Translations under genes and position numbers: made by a program
Shown here: positions 53,941 through 62,361 of the stretch, in pieces
Position numbering within the stretch: the stretch's first letter is position 1
Layout of the letters: each line of letters begins with the position of its first letter
Notes under the pieces: generated by a model
Told to the model about the DNA's origin: nothing
Databases searched by the model: none
The model's input: the letters and a program-made list of their open reading frames with translations, nothing else
From: Bdellovibrio sp. ZAP7
Lineage (GTDB): Bacteria > Bdellovibrionota > UBA1018 > CAIMNF01
Length of the DNA: 64,000 nucleotides
Assembly (NCBI GenBank): GCA_945874535.1
Contig: CAMCGZ010000011.1
Span: forward strand, 18,013 to 82,012
Reading direction: 5' to 3'

Positions 53941-55539
53941 TCAGGGCGATTCACACAATAGCAAGGTCGGGTTGCGCTCGATCAGACGATAACCCTCCCG
54001 AACGCACTCTGTTTCTCTCCAGACCGGGGTGATCCGGAATCGTGCCGGACGGTTTTCGCAGCGGTTTTGAGCGAATTCCGGAGCCAAGGCGAGGCTCAGC
54101 GTGGCAGAAAGAGGGCCCGAGTACTGGATGCAAGTATCCCGGGGTGGGTTTTTGCTCCGGATCGTCTGGGTCACATCATAAAAGGGCTTCACCATCAGGC
54201 GATCCGCAATGGGGACGAGTGCGTAAGCCACTCCGCTGTAAGCGAGGATCGCCGCCAACGCTGTTTTACCCGGACTCCGGGTCATGGTTCGTCTCAGGGT
54301 CTGAAATGAAAAGCAAGACAGGGCGGTGATCAGAAAGGCCATCCGTTGTGGCCAATCGAGTGGAAAGACACTTCCGATCCAGGTCCTTCCTTGGGGGCTG
54401 TCGGGGAGGCTCTGAAGAAACAACCCCGGCGCGATCGAAAGCAGAAGTGCGAGAGTGCCGATGAGGAAAACCGGAGCGGATAACAAAAAACCGATTCGCC
54501 GGTCAGGCAGGTTCCGGGAGGAATCGTTTTCGGGAAGGCTCACCAGTTTGGCGGTGAACAGGGCCAGTGCCGCCCAGGCCGGCCAAGTATAATGGGGGAG
54601 TTTGGTCGCTGAAAGGGTGAAGAGCAGGACGCAGGTCAGGGCGAAGGTGAGCGGATAGCCCAAGCGCAACAGGTCCGGTTTTTTCCGGAGCCATTGGTAG
54701 CCGAGCAAGGGGGTTAAAAAGCCTCCTCCGAAGAACAGAATCGCGAAGTGATAAACGGGGCTCCCCCCATGGGCCTCCATGGGGTTCCGGCTGCGGTCGA
54801 AATGTTGGACCCACAAAAACTCCCGCGTAAATTCGCGTCCGAGCATCCAATCGTAGAAGAGGTAAGCCAGTGCGGTGAGAGCCATGCCCGGCAGGATCAC
54901 CCGACCGAGCATCTTGAAACCCCCGGCGAGCCCTTTTCTGATACCCCATCGCTTCGCATGAAACAAAAGATGAAACCCTAGGGCACCGGTGGGGATCAGG
55001 AGACCGTTCAATCCTTTGGTTGCCGAGCTAAGGGCCATCGAGACCGCCACGATCAAGCCTTCTTTCCAACTGGGGCTGCGATCCTCTTCGAACCAGCGTG
55101 CCGGCAAGATCAACGCAGGAAGGAGCATCAAGGATTGCAAGGGATCAAAAATCACAGCTAAGCCCGTGAGCACCGGAAAAAACCCGCATAGAAACGCGAG
55201 AGCCGCATTCATTCCCCCTGAGCGGTGCAGCCACCACAAAATCCCGATACTCGAAAGAAGGGAGGGGAGTCGTGCCGCGGAGGCGCTGATCAAGGTTCCG
55301 GCACCGTCGATGATCCGGCTCACGGCCACCATCAGCCAGTACAATACGGGAGGTTTATGGTAGAGGGGTTTTCCGTCCCATTCCAGAATCCAGGGATTTC
55401 CGGATAATTTCATCGCGGACGCCACGCTCCGGTAGAGAGATTCATCAAAATCGAAGGTAGGCGTGTGGGTGAGAATCCAGGCCCACATTGCTCCTGTGAT
55501 CAGCAGGGCCGCCTTGCCTGCGTTCAGATTACCGGGCAT
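53941..55539 (-). CDS. ArnT/PMT-type membrane glycosyltransferase (GT39-like)
   Basis: This 532-residue polytopic protein has about 12 membrane helices. In the first periplasmic loop is the catalytic acid pair Asp32-Glu33 (FDFDESLYRS), followed by GKPLYHKPPVLYWLM, the usual second motif of GT-C enzymes of the ArnT/PMT group. They move a sugar from a lipid-phosphate carrier to lipid A, protein or another lipid. It overlaps the GT2 gene by 11 bp; GT2 enzymes of that type make the lipid-phosphate-linked sugar, so the two likely work in series. The acceptor is unknown. Confidence 0.9.
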   Translation of the reverse strand: MPGNLNAGKAALLITGAMWAWILTHTPTFDFDESLYRSVASAMKLSGNPWILEWDGKPLYHKPPVLYWLMVAVSRIIDGAGTLISASAARLPSLLSSIGILWWLHRSGGMNAALAFLCGFFPVLTGLAVIFDPLQSLMLLPALILPARWFEEDRSPSWKEGLIVAVSMALSSATKGLNGLLIPTGALGFHLLFHAKRWGIRKGLAGGFKMLGRVILPGMALTALAYLFYDWMLGREFTREFLWVQHFDRSRNPMEAHGGSPVYHFAILFFGGGFLTPLLGYQWLRKKPDLLRLGYPLTFALTCVLLFTLSATKLPHYTWPAWAALALFTAKLVSLPENDSSRNLPDRRIGFLLSAPVFLIGTLALLLSIAPGLFLQSLPDSPQGRTWIGSVFPLDWPQRMAFLITALSCFSFQTLRRTMTRSPGKTALAAILAYSGVAYALVPIADRLMVKPFYDVTQTIRSKNPPRDTCIQYSGPLSATLSLALAPEFAQNRCENRPARFRITPVWRETECVREGYRLIERNPTLLLCESP

Positions 55540-56284
55540 CGGGAATCCGGGTCAGGAGCACCCGGAACCTCATTTGGAGAACCCGAAGAAACATTTCGAT
55601 ACCGTCTTTCAGGGGACTGATCCGGCTTCCCTCTTGGTGCTCCCAATCGACCGGAATCTCCCGGATGCGCAAGCGCGCCTTCACTGCAAACAGTAGGAGC
55701 TCCACGTCCCAAGCAAAGCGCCGGACTTTGAGGAGAGGCAAAAACCGGACAAGGCTCGGGCGGTGCAGGAGTTTGAAGCCGCATTGGGTGTCTTTGAAGG
55801 GAAGTCCAGTCACCAGTCGCACTGCCAGATTGAACAGTCTGCCGAGATTCTCTCTCAGGCTCGATTGCCGTACCGCGCGGTGGCTCTCTGGTAGATCGCG
55901 GGAACCCATGGCAATCTCGCACAAGATCTCTTCGCTACGGAAACAGGCATCCCTCAGTTTGATGAATTGGTCCCACGGGGTGGCGGAGTCGGCATCCGCG
56001 ATGAGGCACCATTCGCTCTGCGCTTCGCGGAGTCCGACATGAATCGCATTCCCTTTGCCTTGATTGGGGCTGACTCGCACGACTCGGATCTCGGGCAAGC
56101 GCTCTCGGGCTTTCTCGGAAATGGCTGCGGTGGAGTCTCCCGATCCATCATCGATGATGAGAATCTCCTTCAACTCCACTCCTGAAAACACCTGTGCCCC
56201 CTGGGCTTGCCGAAGGAGTTCGAAGGTGCGGGGCAGTCGAGCGGCTTCATTGTAGGCCGGCAGGACGACGGACAGGGTTTTCAT
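55529..56284 (-). CDS. GT2 polyprenyl-phosphate glycosyltransferase
   Basis: This 251-residue GT-A enzyme has LSVVLPAYNEAARLPRTFEL at the start, LIIDDGSGDSTAA, LIADADSATPWDQFI with the metal-binding DxD-type acid cluster, and QCGFKLLHRPS/FAWDVELL in the acceptor half, as in dolichyl- and undecaprenyl-phosphate glucosyltransferases. No membrane helix is present except possibly a C-terminal amphipathic segment. It should charge a lipid phosphate with sugar in the cytoplasm for the GT39-type enzyme encoded next, which it overlaps by 11 bp. Confidence 0.92.
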   Translation of the reverse strand: MKTLSVVLPAYNEAARLPRTFELLRQAQGAQVFSGVELKEILIIDDGSGDSTAAISEKARERLPEIRVVRVSPNQGKGNAIHVGLREAQSEWCLIADADSATPWDQFIKLRDACFRSEEILCEIAMGSRDLPESHRAVRQSSLRENLGRLFNLAVRLVTGLPFKDTQCGFKLLHRPSLVRFLPLLKVRRFAWDVELLLFAVKARLRIREIPVDWEHQEGSRISPLKDGIEMFLRVLQMRFRVLLTRIPDAR

Positions 56285-56340
56285 GCTAAAATATTGGAAT
56301 TACTGAGTAAAAAAATAAAGCGATTTCTTTGAAATAATAG

Positions 56341-56369
56341 TTGACCAAAGAGGTCGACCATGTGATTCT
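56341..56369 (+). promoter_or_regulatory. Candidate promoter of the RNA before smc
   Basis: TTGACC and GATTCT are 17 bp apart with TG-T just before the -10 (extended -10). TTGACCAAAGAGGTCGAC also forms an imperfect hairpin or dyad, which could be an operator. The -10 matches only three of six consensus bases. Confidence 0.4.
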
Positions 56370-56386
56370 GATTTCACGGAGGACGT

Positions 56387-56470
56387 ATGCGAGAAAAAGC
56401 AGCACAAAAGCTGTCTCAATACGCGAAGGACGAAAAGGAAGAGGTCCACTGCGTGGGGCCTCCACGCTAG
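56387..56470 (+). CDS. Possible 27-residue peptide within the RNA
   Basis: An ATG at 56387 follows GGAGG at 6 bases and opens a frame for a helical, charged peptide (REKAAQKLSQYAKDEKEE, then VHCVGPPR), stopping inside the first hairpin of the RNA. The ribosome site and amphipathic content are better than chance expects. It may be a leader peptide or a small protein; it may also be meaningless. Confidence 0.35.
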   Translation: MREKAAQKLSQYAKDEKEEVHCVGPPR

Positions 56471-56670
56471 TGACCGCATGAGTGAGCTACCAGGCGTCGG
56501 TAGACCTCATGAACCGCCGTGTCAGGCCTGGCCAGGTCAGATAGCTGCGGCTCAAGATCGAAAAACTGAATAGCCGTTAAAGGGGGACTCCAAGGGTAGG
56601 GAGCCGACAGAATAAACAACAGGCGATGATCCACCCCAACCCCCCAGTATAGTAGTCGTGATGACTCTAA

Positions 56671-56701
56671 GGGCCCGGACCGATGTCCGGGCCCTTTTTT
56701 T
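56671..56701 (+). terminator. Strong intrinsic terminator of the RNA
   Basis: GGGCCCGGAC pairs perfectly with GTCCGGGCCC around a CGAT loop, then seven T. It ends the 56.4-56.7 kb transcript about 150 bp before smc. Confidence 0.9.
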
Positions 56702-56776
56702 GTTTTCCGGTCACAGCTAAGTATTTGAAATCACGATTTTTGACGCTGAACGGAATTCCCAAGAGCAGCGCTTGCC

Positions 56777-56815
56777 TTTTCCCTTTATTTAAGGGAAAAC
56801 TTCCCTCGGATAGGG
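56777..56815 (+). promoter_or_regulatory. Two hairpins in the smc leader
   Basis: TTTTCCCTT-TATTT-AAGGGAAAA (56777-56799) is a perfect 9-bp stem, followed by CCCT-CGGAT-AGGG. They sit 35-70 bp before the smc start and may be an operator or RNA control element. Confidence 0.4.
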
Positions 56816-56849
56816 TGTCATTTTTTTAGCACCAGTGGGGGACTGCATC

Positions 56850-59800
56850 ATGAAAATCAAGCGCCTGGAAATTCAAGGGTTCAAATCGTTCAAAGACAAA
56901 ACGGTCATTTATTTCGACCGTCCGATCACCGGAATCGTCGGTCCGAATGGATCTGGAAAATCCAACATTGTCGACGCCTTCTTCTGGGTGATGGGAGAGC
57001 AGTCCTACAAGCACATCCGTTCCAGCGGTTCTGACGACATCATTTTCAAGGGGAGCTCGAAGTATCAGCCCCTCGGCCTGGCTGAGGCGACACTGGTGAT
57101 GGAGCAAGAGTACCTCGATACCGAGAGTGCTCCGATGGGAGCATCTCTTGCGGAAGACTTCGATTCTGATGCCGTCGAAACCAATGCGAAGGCCAAGGCG
57201 GGGATCAAGTCCAAAGAAATCTCGGTCACCCGTCGCGTGTACCGCACCGGTGAGGGCGAGTATTTCATCAATGGAGTGCCAGCACGCCTGAAAGACATCC
57301 AGGAATTGTTCCTCGACACCGGTGTCGGTGCAAAAGGCTATTCCGTGATCGAGCAGGGTCAGATCGGGAAAGTGGTCAATTCCAAGCCCGAAGACCGTCG
57401 TTTGCTCATTGAAGATGCTGCCGGAATCGCCAAGTACAAGCAGCGTAAAAAAGAATCTCTGAGAAAGCTCGAAGGAGCCAATCAGAATCTCCAACGGATC
57501 AATGACGTTTTGGCCGAAATCGACCGTTCTTTGGCCAGTCTCGAGCGCCAGGCGCAGAAGGCCCGGAAATACAAAGAGTATCGTTCGGAGCTTCTCGAGA
57601 AAGAAACCACCTGGGGCCGTCGCCGTTACCAGGTTCTGAATCGTCAATCGAACAAGATCGAACAGGATCGGACCGGGCTTGAGCACTTGCTCGCCGGAAT
57701 GCGTGCGGAACTTTCACAGTGCGAGCTCGATCTCGAGTCTCACAGGACTCTCCAGCTCACCGACTCCAAGGTGGTGGAACAACTGCAGGCCGAGGTGGAG
57801 CGTGCCTCCAATGAGCTCACTCAGCACCAGAGCGCCCTCGACCTCTCGCGCAGGCGTCAGGAAGACTTGAATCGCCAATTGGTGCAGCTTGGAGCCGAAA
57901 AAGGCCAGATTGATGAAGATCTCAACCGTCTTCGCGAGTCGGTGAGCCTGAAGCAGGAAGAGTACGAGGGTTTGGATGCCCGGTTCGAGAACATCGCCAA
58001 TGAGGCGGAAGATCTCGCTTCGCGCGTGGTGACTCTCCGTCAGTCGCACTCGGAAGACAAGCGTCAGGCCGAGATGAAGCGACGCGAGTTCGTGGAGTTG
58101 ACCCAGAAGTCCTCGCAAAGTTACTCACGGATCGCCGCACTTCAGGAGCGGATCCAGGGTTCTGAGGCCCAATTGGAGCGTCTCAACTCCCAGAACAGCG
58201 AGCTGCTCCTCGAGCTGGCCGAGCGCCGTACCGAGTTTGAAACCTTGTCGGTGACACTCGAAGAAAAACAGGGCTCAAGAGCCGCTGCTCGTGAAGCGCT
58301 CGATCAAAAGCGCGACGAGCTTCGAGGCCTCGAGTCCAAGATCAAATCGACGCGTCAGGAGCGCGATCAGGCCCTGAAGGTGCTCGCTTCGGTCACCTCG
58401 CGTCTGAAGAGTCTCGAAGAGCTCGAGCGCGCCCGCGAGGGAATGGCCAACGGCCCGAAAAAACTTCTCGAATGGGCTCGTGAGTCTGGGAAAGCCTTTT
58501 CGGTTCTGTCGGATTATCTCGAAGTCGATTCCGGGTACGAGATCGCCATTCAGGCGGTGCTGGGGCATGCCTTCGATCGCCTTTACGCACAGGATGCGGA
58601 CGCTGCTTTTTCGGCGCTTCACTTCTTGCGTGAGCACGATGCGGGAAGTGCGGCGATTCAGGTTTCCGTTCCCAAAGTCGAGGCCATTGAGAAGGCCGCA
58701 TACAACCCTCTTCGTCAATACATCCGTCTGACCTCTCCTGAAGGGGCGCAGCCTGAAACCGTGGGCGCGATTCACCAGCTCCTTGAGTCCCTCGTGATGT
58801 CGGTCGAGTTGCTCGAGGAAGTCCCGGCACTCGGGGACATCCAGACCTATCAGTCCGCCGGGATCAGTTTTGTGACCCGGAACGGCATCTGGTTTGATTC
58901 CACTCAAGGTGTGCTCTTCGGTGGAAATGCCGAGAGTGAGCAAGCTGCTTCTGTGCTGTCGCGCAAGCGCACCATCCAGGAACTGAAGATTGAAGCCGAG
59001 CAGGCCGAGTCTGCACTGAACCACGTCGAGGCAGCTCTTTCGGCTCTTCAGCAGAATCTCGATGTTTTTGAAGTGGCGATCCAGGAGCTCTCTCAAGAAA
59101 AAAGCGATCTTGAAATCGAAGTGGGCTCCCTTGAAAAAGAGTGTGCCCAACTCGAGCGCAAGCTTGGAGAGATGGAGCGTTCGACCTCGCGGTTCCAGGG
59201 TGAACGCGATCAGCTCGATTCCCAGCTCGCCTCTTCGCGCGAAGAGATTGTATCGATCGAAGATTCCTTGGTAACCATCGCCGATACCCGAGCATCCATC
59301 GAGTCGTGGATCGGTGAACACGAGGCACTCCTTGCGGCCAAGGATGAAGAGCTACAGAATGCCGAGCAGGAGCTTCAAACCATCCGTATCCGTGAAGCCG
59401 GCGAGCGCGAGCGCAAGAACTCTCTCAAGAAAGAGCTTGAAACCGATCAGCGTTACCTGTCCGACCGTGAGCGCAGGTTGGGAGAGGTCGATCACCTCCT
59501 CGAATCCTTCCAGTCCGACCGGTTCCAGTATTCAGAGGGAGACAGTGAGCATCAGGACGCGATCGAAGTCCTGACCCGCTCCCTTTCCGAGAAGCGTGAG
59601 GAGCTGTCTGCTCTGCGCGATCGCCTCGAGCAATCCAATGAATTGGTCAGCACCGGCATGGAAAAGATCCGTGGCCTGCATAAGATGGGCGAGGAAAAAA
59701 CCCGTACCGTGAACCAAATGGCGATCGATCTTGAGCGTATCCAGTCCGAGATCAACCACCTGAAGGCCAACATGGAAGAAAAGTACGGAGTGGGTTGTCT

Positions 59801-60530
59801 CGAAGAGCCGCAGGGGCTCGATATCCAGGAAGAGATGACTGATCCCGTGGTCACGATCGAGATGTCGGAAGAGGATGAGCGTGTCCTTCAGACGGAAGTC
59901 GAGGAATTGCGCGAGAAAATCCGTCGCCTCGGTGAAGTGAATACGATGGCCGTCGAAGAGTACGAAGAAATGCAGGGGCGTCACGAGCATCTCTTCAAGG
60001 AGAAAATGGACCTCGAAGCTTCGATGCAGAATCTGAACGAAGCCATTGAGCACATCAACAAGACCTCTGAAGAGCGTTTCCGTAAGGCTTTCGAGGCCAT
60101 ATCGGTTCGATTCGAAAAGCTCTTCCCGATCATCTTCGGGGGTGGTCAGGCCCAGCTCTCTTTGGTTTATCCAGAGGGTTCCAATGACATCATGGATGCC
60201 GGTGTGGATATTCTCGCTCAGCCACCCGGTAAGAAGATCTCGAACATGACCTTGCTCTCGGGCGGTGAAAAAGCCCTCACGGCATTGTCTTTGATTTTTG
60301 CGATCTTCATGGTCAAGCCTTCTCCCTTCTGTATTCTCGACGAGGTCGATGCACCTCTCGACGATGCCAATATCGGCAAGTTCAATGCTCTGGTGCGGGA
60401 GATGTCGGCCAAGTCCCAGTTCATCCTGGTGACTCACAACAAGAAGACCATGGAACTCAATGATACGCTTTATGGTGTCACGATGGAGGAGCCGGGTGTT
60501 TCTCGCATGGTCTCGATCCAGCTTCAGTGA
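56850..60530 (+). CDS. smc: Chromosome segregation protein SMC
   Basis: This 1226-residue protein has the SMC plan: N-terminal Walker A (GPNGSGKSN near residues 31-39), a long coiled coil (about 170-500), the hinge (about 540-680, GYEIAIQAVLGHAFDRLYA), a second coiled coil, then the ABC signature LSGGEKALTALSLIF (near 1136) and Walker B CILDEVDAPLDD (near 1160). It forms a condensin ring with ScpA/ScpB that extrudes DNA loops. It is slightly longer than many SMCs owing to an insert of about 35 residues after the Walker A lobe (TESAPMGASLAEDFDSDAVE). GTG at 56835 is an alternative start. Confidence 0.97.
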   Translation: MKIKRLEIQGFKSFKDKTVIYFDRPITGIVGPNGSGKSNIVDAFFWVMGEQSYKHIRSSGSDDIIFKGSSKYQPLGLAEATLVMEQEYLDTESAPMGASLAEDFDSDAVETNAKAKAGIKSKEISVTRRVYRTGEGEYFINGVPARLKDIQELFLDTGVGAKGYSVIEQGQIGKVVNSKPEDRRLLIEDAAGIAKYKQRKKESLRKLEGANQNLQRINDVLAEIDRSLASLERQAQKARKYKEYRSELLEKETTWGRRRYQVLNRQSNKIEQDRTGLEHLLAGMRAELSQCELDLESHRTLQLTDSKVVEQLQAEVERASNELTQHQSALDLSRRRQEDLNRQLVQLGAEKGQIDEDLNRLRESVSLKQEEYEGLDARFENIANEAEDLASRVVTLRQSHSEDKRQAEMKRREFVELTQKSSQSYSRIAALQERIQGSEAQLERLNSQNSELLLELAERRTEFETLSVTLEEKQGSRAAAREALDQKRDELRGLESKIKSTRQERDQALKVLASVTSRLKSLEELERAREGMANGPKKLLEWARESGKAFSVLSDYLEVDSGYEIAIQAVLGHAFDRLYAQDADAAFSALHFLREHDAGSAAIQVSVPKVEAIEKAAYNPLRQYIRLTSPEGAQPETVGAIHQLLESLVMSVELLEEVPALGDIQTYQSAGISFVTRNGIWFDSTQGVLFGGNAESEQAASVLSRKRTIQELKIEAEQAESALNHVEAALSALQQNLDVFEVAIQELSQEKSDLEIEVGSLEKECAQLERKLGEMERSTSRFQGERDQLDSQLASSREEIVSIEDSLVTIADTRASIESWIGEHEALLAAKDEELQNAEQELQTIRIREAGERERKNSLKKELETDQRYLSDRERRLGEVDHLLESFQSDRFQYSEGDSEHQDAIEVLTRSLSEKREELSALRDRLEQSNELVSTGMEKIRGLHKMGEEKTRTVNQMAIDLERIQSEINHLKANMEEKYGVGCLEEPQGLDIQEEMTDPVVTIEMSEEDERVLQTEVEELREKIRRLGEVNTMAVEEYEEMQGRHEHLFKEKMDLEASMQNLNEAIEHINKTSEERFRKAFEAISVRFEKLFPIIFGGGQAQLSLVYPEGSNDIMDAGVDILAQPPGKKISNMTLLSGGEKALTALSLIFAIFMVKPSPFCILDEVDAPLDDANIGKFNALVREMSAKSQFILVTHNKKTMELNDTLYGVTMEEPGVSRMVSIQLQ

Positions 60531-61164
60531 GTTCTGTCTCAAGATTTTGATCTGGTTCGCCCCGGTTCCGGCCGGGGCGGCAGTTCAGCTGCCACCGCTT
60601 CTGGGTGAAGTTCAGGCGCAGTATCAAAAAGTGGCGGGCATCGAGGCAAGATTCAGTCAGGAGACGGACGTCAAGGCCACCCGGCAGGTCAAGAAAGCCA
60701 AAGGCCGGATCTGGATCAAGCGCCCGAACAAGCTCCGCTGGGAGACTCTCGAGCCGGATCCGAATATCCTGGTCAGTGACGGACAAACCTTCTGGTTTTA
60801 CACCCCGCCTTTCGATCCGACAGAGCGGGGGCAAGTGATCATCAAAAAAACCGCCCAAGTTCAGACCCGATTCCTGAATTCTTTGTTAAGCGGGAGTTTT
60901 GATTTCGGCAATGGCGCGGTCTCGATCGAAGATCGTATGAGAGGCAGATTCCTGCTCCGGCCAAAGACCGGAACCGCAGGAGATGTTCAAAGTGCCGAGA
61001 TTCAAATCGATCCCATCAAGAGAACCATTCACCAGGTAGAGTTGATTCACTCCAGTGGGAATCGCACCTCCATCAAGTTGGAAGAGTTGAAGTTGGTTGG
61101 TAAGATCGAGGACAAGTGGTTCCGTTTCGTCCCGGACAAGAATACCGATAAGATCGTGGAGTGA
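60472..61164 (+). CDS. lolA: Outer-membrane lipoprotein carrier protein LolA
   Basis: This protein of about 230 residues has the LolA fold: ARFSQETDVKATRQVKKAKG at the start, RPNKLRWETLEPDPNILVSD and FWFYTPPFDP in the middle, and LDxxP-like IDPIKRTIHQVEL strands at the end. LolA carries lipoproteins across the periplasm from LolCDE to LolB. The start is uncertain: ATGs at 60460 and 60472 lie inside smc and give a long basic lead before the hydrophobic part (FCLKILIWFAPVPAGAA); a TTG at 60547 gives a short signal without positive charge. It overlaps smc by about 59 bp in the chosen form. Confidence 0.88.
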   Translation: MVSRWRSRVFLAWSRSSFSEFCLKILIWFAPVPAGAAVQLPPLLGEVQAQYQKVAGIEARFSQETDVKATRQVKKAKGRIWIKRPNKLRWETLEPDPNILVSDGQTFWFYTPPFDPTERGQVIIKKTAQVQTRFLNSLLSGSFDFGNGAVSIEDRMRGRFLLRPKTGTAGDVQSAEIQIDPIKRTIHQVELIHSSGNRTSIKLEELKLVGKIEDKWFRFVPDKNTDKIVE

Positions 61165-61205
61165 GGACCGCCCGGTTCCGGCTCAGATCCGGTTCCGGAC
61201 GGTCC
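61165..61205 (+). terminator. Hairpin after lolA
   Basis: GGACCG (61165-61170) and CGGTCC (61200-61205), with inner CCGG/CCGG pairing, form a stem directly after the lolA stop. No T tract follows, so it may be a weak or Rho-dependent end, or protect the mRNA. Confidence 0.4.
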
Positions 61206-61248
61206 ACCTCAGATCGACGAAAGGGTCAGGCAGTGGGGCTTTCCATCC

Positions 61249-62082
61249 TCAGAGGAGCTTGAGCGCCATATGAGGGGCGGAGTTGGCTTGGGCCAGCACC
61301 GAGACCCCGGCTTGCCGGAGGATCTGCTTTTGCGCCATCATGGTCGCCTCTTCGGCGATGTCGGCATCTGCAATTCGAGACCGTGCGTTTGCGAGGTTCT
61401 CTTTTGCAATGGCCAGAGTGTTGGTCGTGGAGACCAATTTGTTCTGCATGGCTCCGAGGCCAGCGCGGGCCCCCGTCACCGAAGCGATGGCTTCGTCGAG
61501 TTTATCGATCGAGTCCCTCGCCGAATCGATGGATTCAGCATTGACTCCCGAAATTCCGAGTCGATCCACCCTGACATCGTAATCTTTGACTGAGAACTGA
61601 ATCCGGTCTGCCTCATTGTTTCTGGCCCCGACTTGAAACTCGAGCGCATCCTTATTGGCTTCACCGTTCAGGAGTGGGGTTCCGTTGAAGTTTGTCACGT
61701 TTGCGATCCGATCGATTTCAGCCTTCAGGCTTTGATATTCTTTGTCGATGAATCCACGCTCGCGATCTCCGATCGTGTCAGAAGATGCCTGGATGGAAAG
61801 TTCTCGGAGCCGGGTGAGAATGTTCCCGATCTCGGAGAGGCCACCCTCTGCCACTTGCACGAACGAAATACCGTCGTTAGCGTTCCGCTCTGCCTGCTTC
61901 AGCGAGCGGACCTGAGCGTGCAAGTTCTCAGAAATGGATAAACCCGCGGCGTCGTCGCCTGCTGAGGTGATCCGGTTACCGGAAGCGAGCCGGCTAAAGA
62001 CTTTGGCTTCATCGTTACTTGTGCGAGACAAGTGCCTTTGAGCCGCCATCGAGGCGATATTGGTTCCAATACGAAGTCCCAT
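61249..62082 (-). CDS. Flagellin
   Basis: This 277-residue flagellin has the conserved N-terminal D0/D1 sequence (MGLRIGTNIASMAAQRHL, SAGDDAAGLSISENLHAQ, NANDGISFVQVAEGGLSEIG) and C-terminal D1/D0 (NLANARSRIADADIAEEATM, ILRQAGVSVLAQANS). It has only a short variable middle of about 60 residues, as in other 275-residue flagellins of this lineage. It ends in ALKLL. Its upstream region has no sigma-28 box I can see but has a long palindromic motif. It lies 280 bp after the second flagellin on the same strand and shares about 60 percent of its visible sequence by eye. Confidence 0.97.
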   Translation of the reverse strand: MGLRIGTNIASMAAQRHLSRTSNDEAKVFSRLASGNRITSAGDDAAGLSISENLHAQVRSLKQAERNANDGISFVQVAEGGLSEIGNILTRLRELSIQASSDTIGDRERGFIDKEYQSLKAEIDRIANVTNFNGTPLLNGEANKDALEFQVGARNNEADRIQFSVKDYDVRVDRLGISGVNAESIDSARDSIDKLDEAIASVTGARAGLGAMQNKLVSTTNTLAIAKENLANARSRIADADIAEEATMMAQKQILRQAGVSVLAQANSAPHMALKLL

Positions 62083-62180
62083 ACTTCATTGCCCTTTCGT
62101 CCACGCTGTGCCCGTTATGCGTGCCCGGTCCCCCTTTAAGAACCGAGACTTTTTTGACGCCCTCAAGAAATAGTTTAGAA

Positions 62181-62210
62181 AACTTTTTGTCTTGATGCAT
62201 CAAAAAAGTT
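62181..62210 (-). promoter_or_regulatory. Extended inverted repeat upstream of the flagellin
   Basis: A perfect palindrome TTGATGCATCAA (62192-62203) is flanked by AACTTTTT (62181-62188) and AAAAAGTT (62203-62210), giving a 30-bp nested dyad about 100 bp before the flagellin start. A regulator dimer site is plausible. Confidence 0.45.
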
Positions 62211-62313
62211 GAGCAATGAAGTAGGTTTTTTTAATTTCAATAAAAACAAACAGTTAAAGTCGAATGATCAACGACTTTCCTGTTCTAGAGAATGAACGAG
62301 AGCAAACAACAGT

Positions 62314-62345
62314 GGCCCGAGGAGGGGGTGATCCCTCCCCGGGCC
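62314..62345 (-). terminator. Terminator after the second flagellin
   Basis: On the minus strand GGCCCGGGGAGGG pairs with CCCTCCTCGGGCC around ATCACC, then ACTGTTGTTTG. The stem is strong but the U tract is poor. Confidence 0.65.
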
Positions 62346-62361
62346 TGCCGTCAGGATGAAA

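Larger units (their letters stand above)
56376..56702 (+). ncRNA. Candidate structured noncoding RNA of about 325 nt
   Basis: No long reading frame covers 56285-56849. Downstream of a candidate promoter the sequence folds well: a multi-branch unit closed by GAGGTC/GACCTC (56441-56446 with 56503-56508) holds ACTGCGTGG/CCACGCtAGT and CTACC/GGTAG hairpins; CGGCT/AGCCG (56548-56552 with 56572-56576) and a G-rich to C-rich pairing (GGGTAGGG with CCCCAACCC) follow; then a perfect terminator. It lacks the conserved cores of RNase P RNA, tmRNA, SRP RNA and the cyclic-di-GMP-I riboswitch as I know them. A 27-codon frame overlaps its start. Confidence 0.55.

Noticed and set aside
56500..56560. CATGAACC and GTCAGGCC resemble part of bacterial SRP RNA
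   Set aside because: The GGAA-type tetraloop and the AGCAGC side that bind Ffh are absent; the loop reads GGCC and the 3' side does not fit. The core is too conserved to be lost.
56376..56702. RNase P RNA or tmRNA
   Set aside because: No GAGGAAAGUCC core or matching ACAGAA...CCCGGCUUA partner for RNase P; no tRNA-like TTCGANNC arm, CCA end or ALAA-type tag for tmRNA.
56376..56702. Cyclic-di-GMP-I (GEMM) riboswitch
   Set aside because: The CACGCACAGGGCAAACC element and the GGTAGCGGGGTTACC receptor part are not present.
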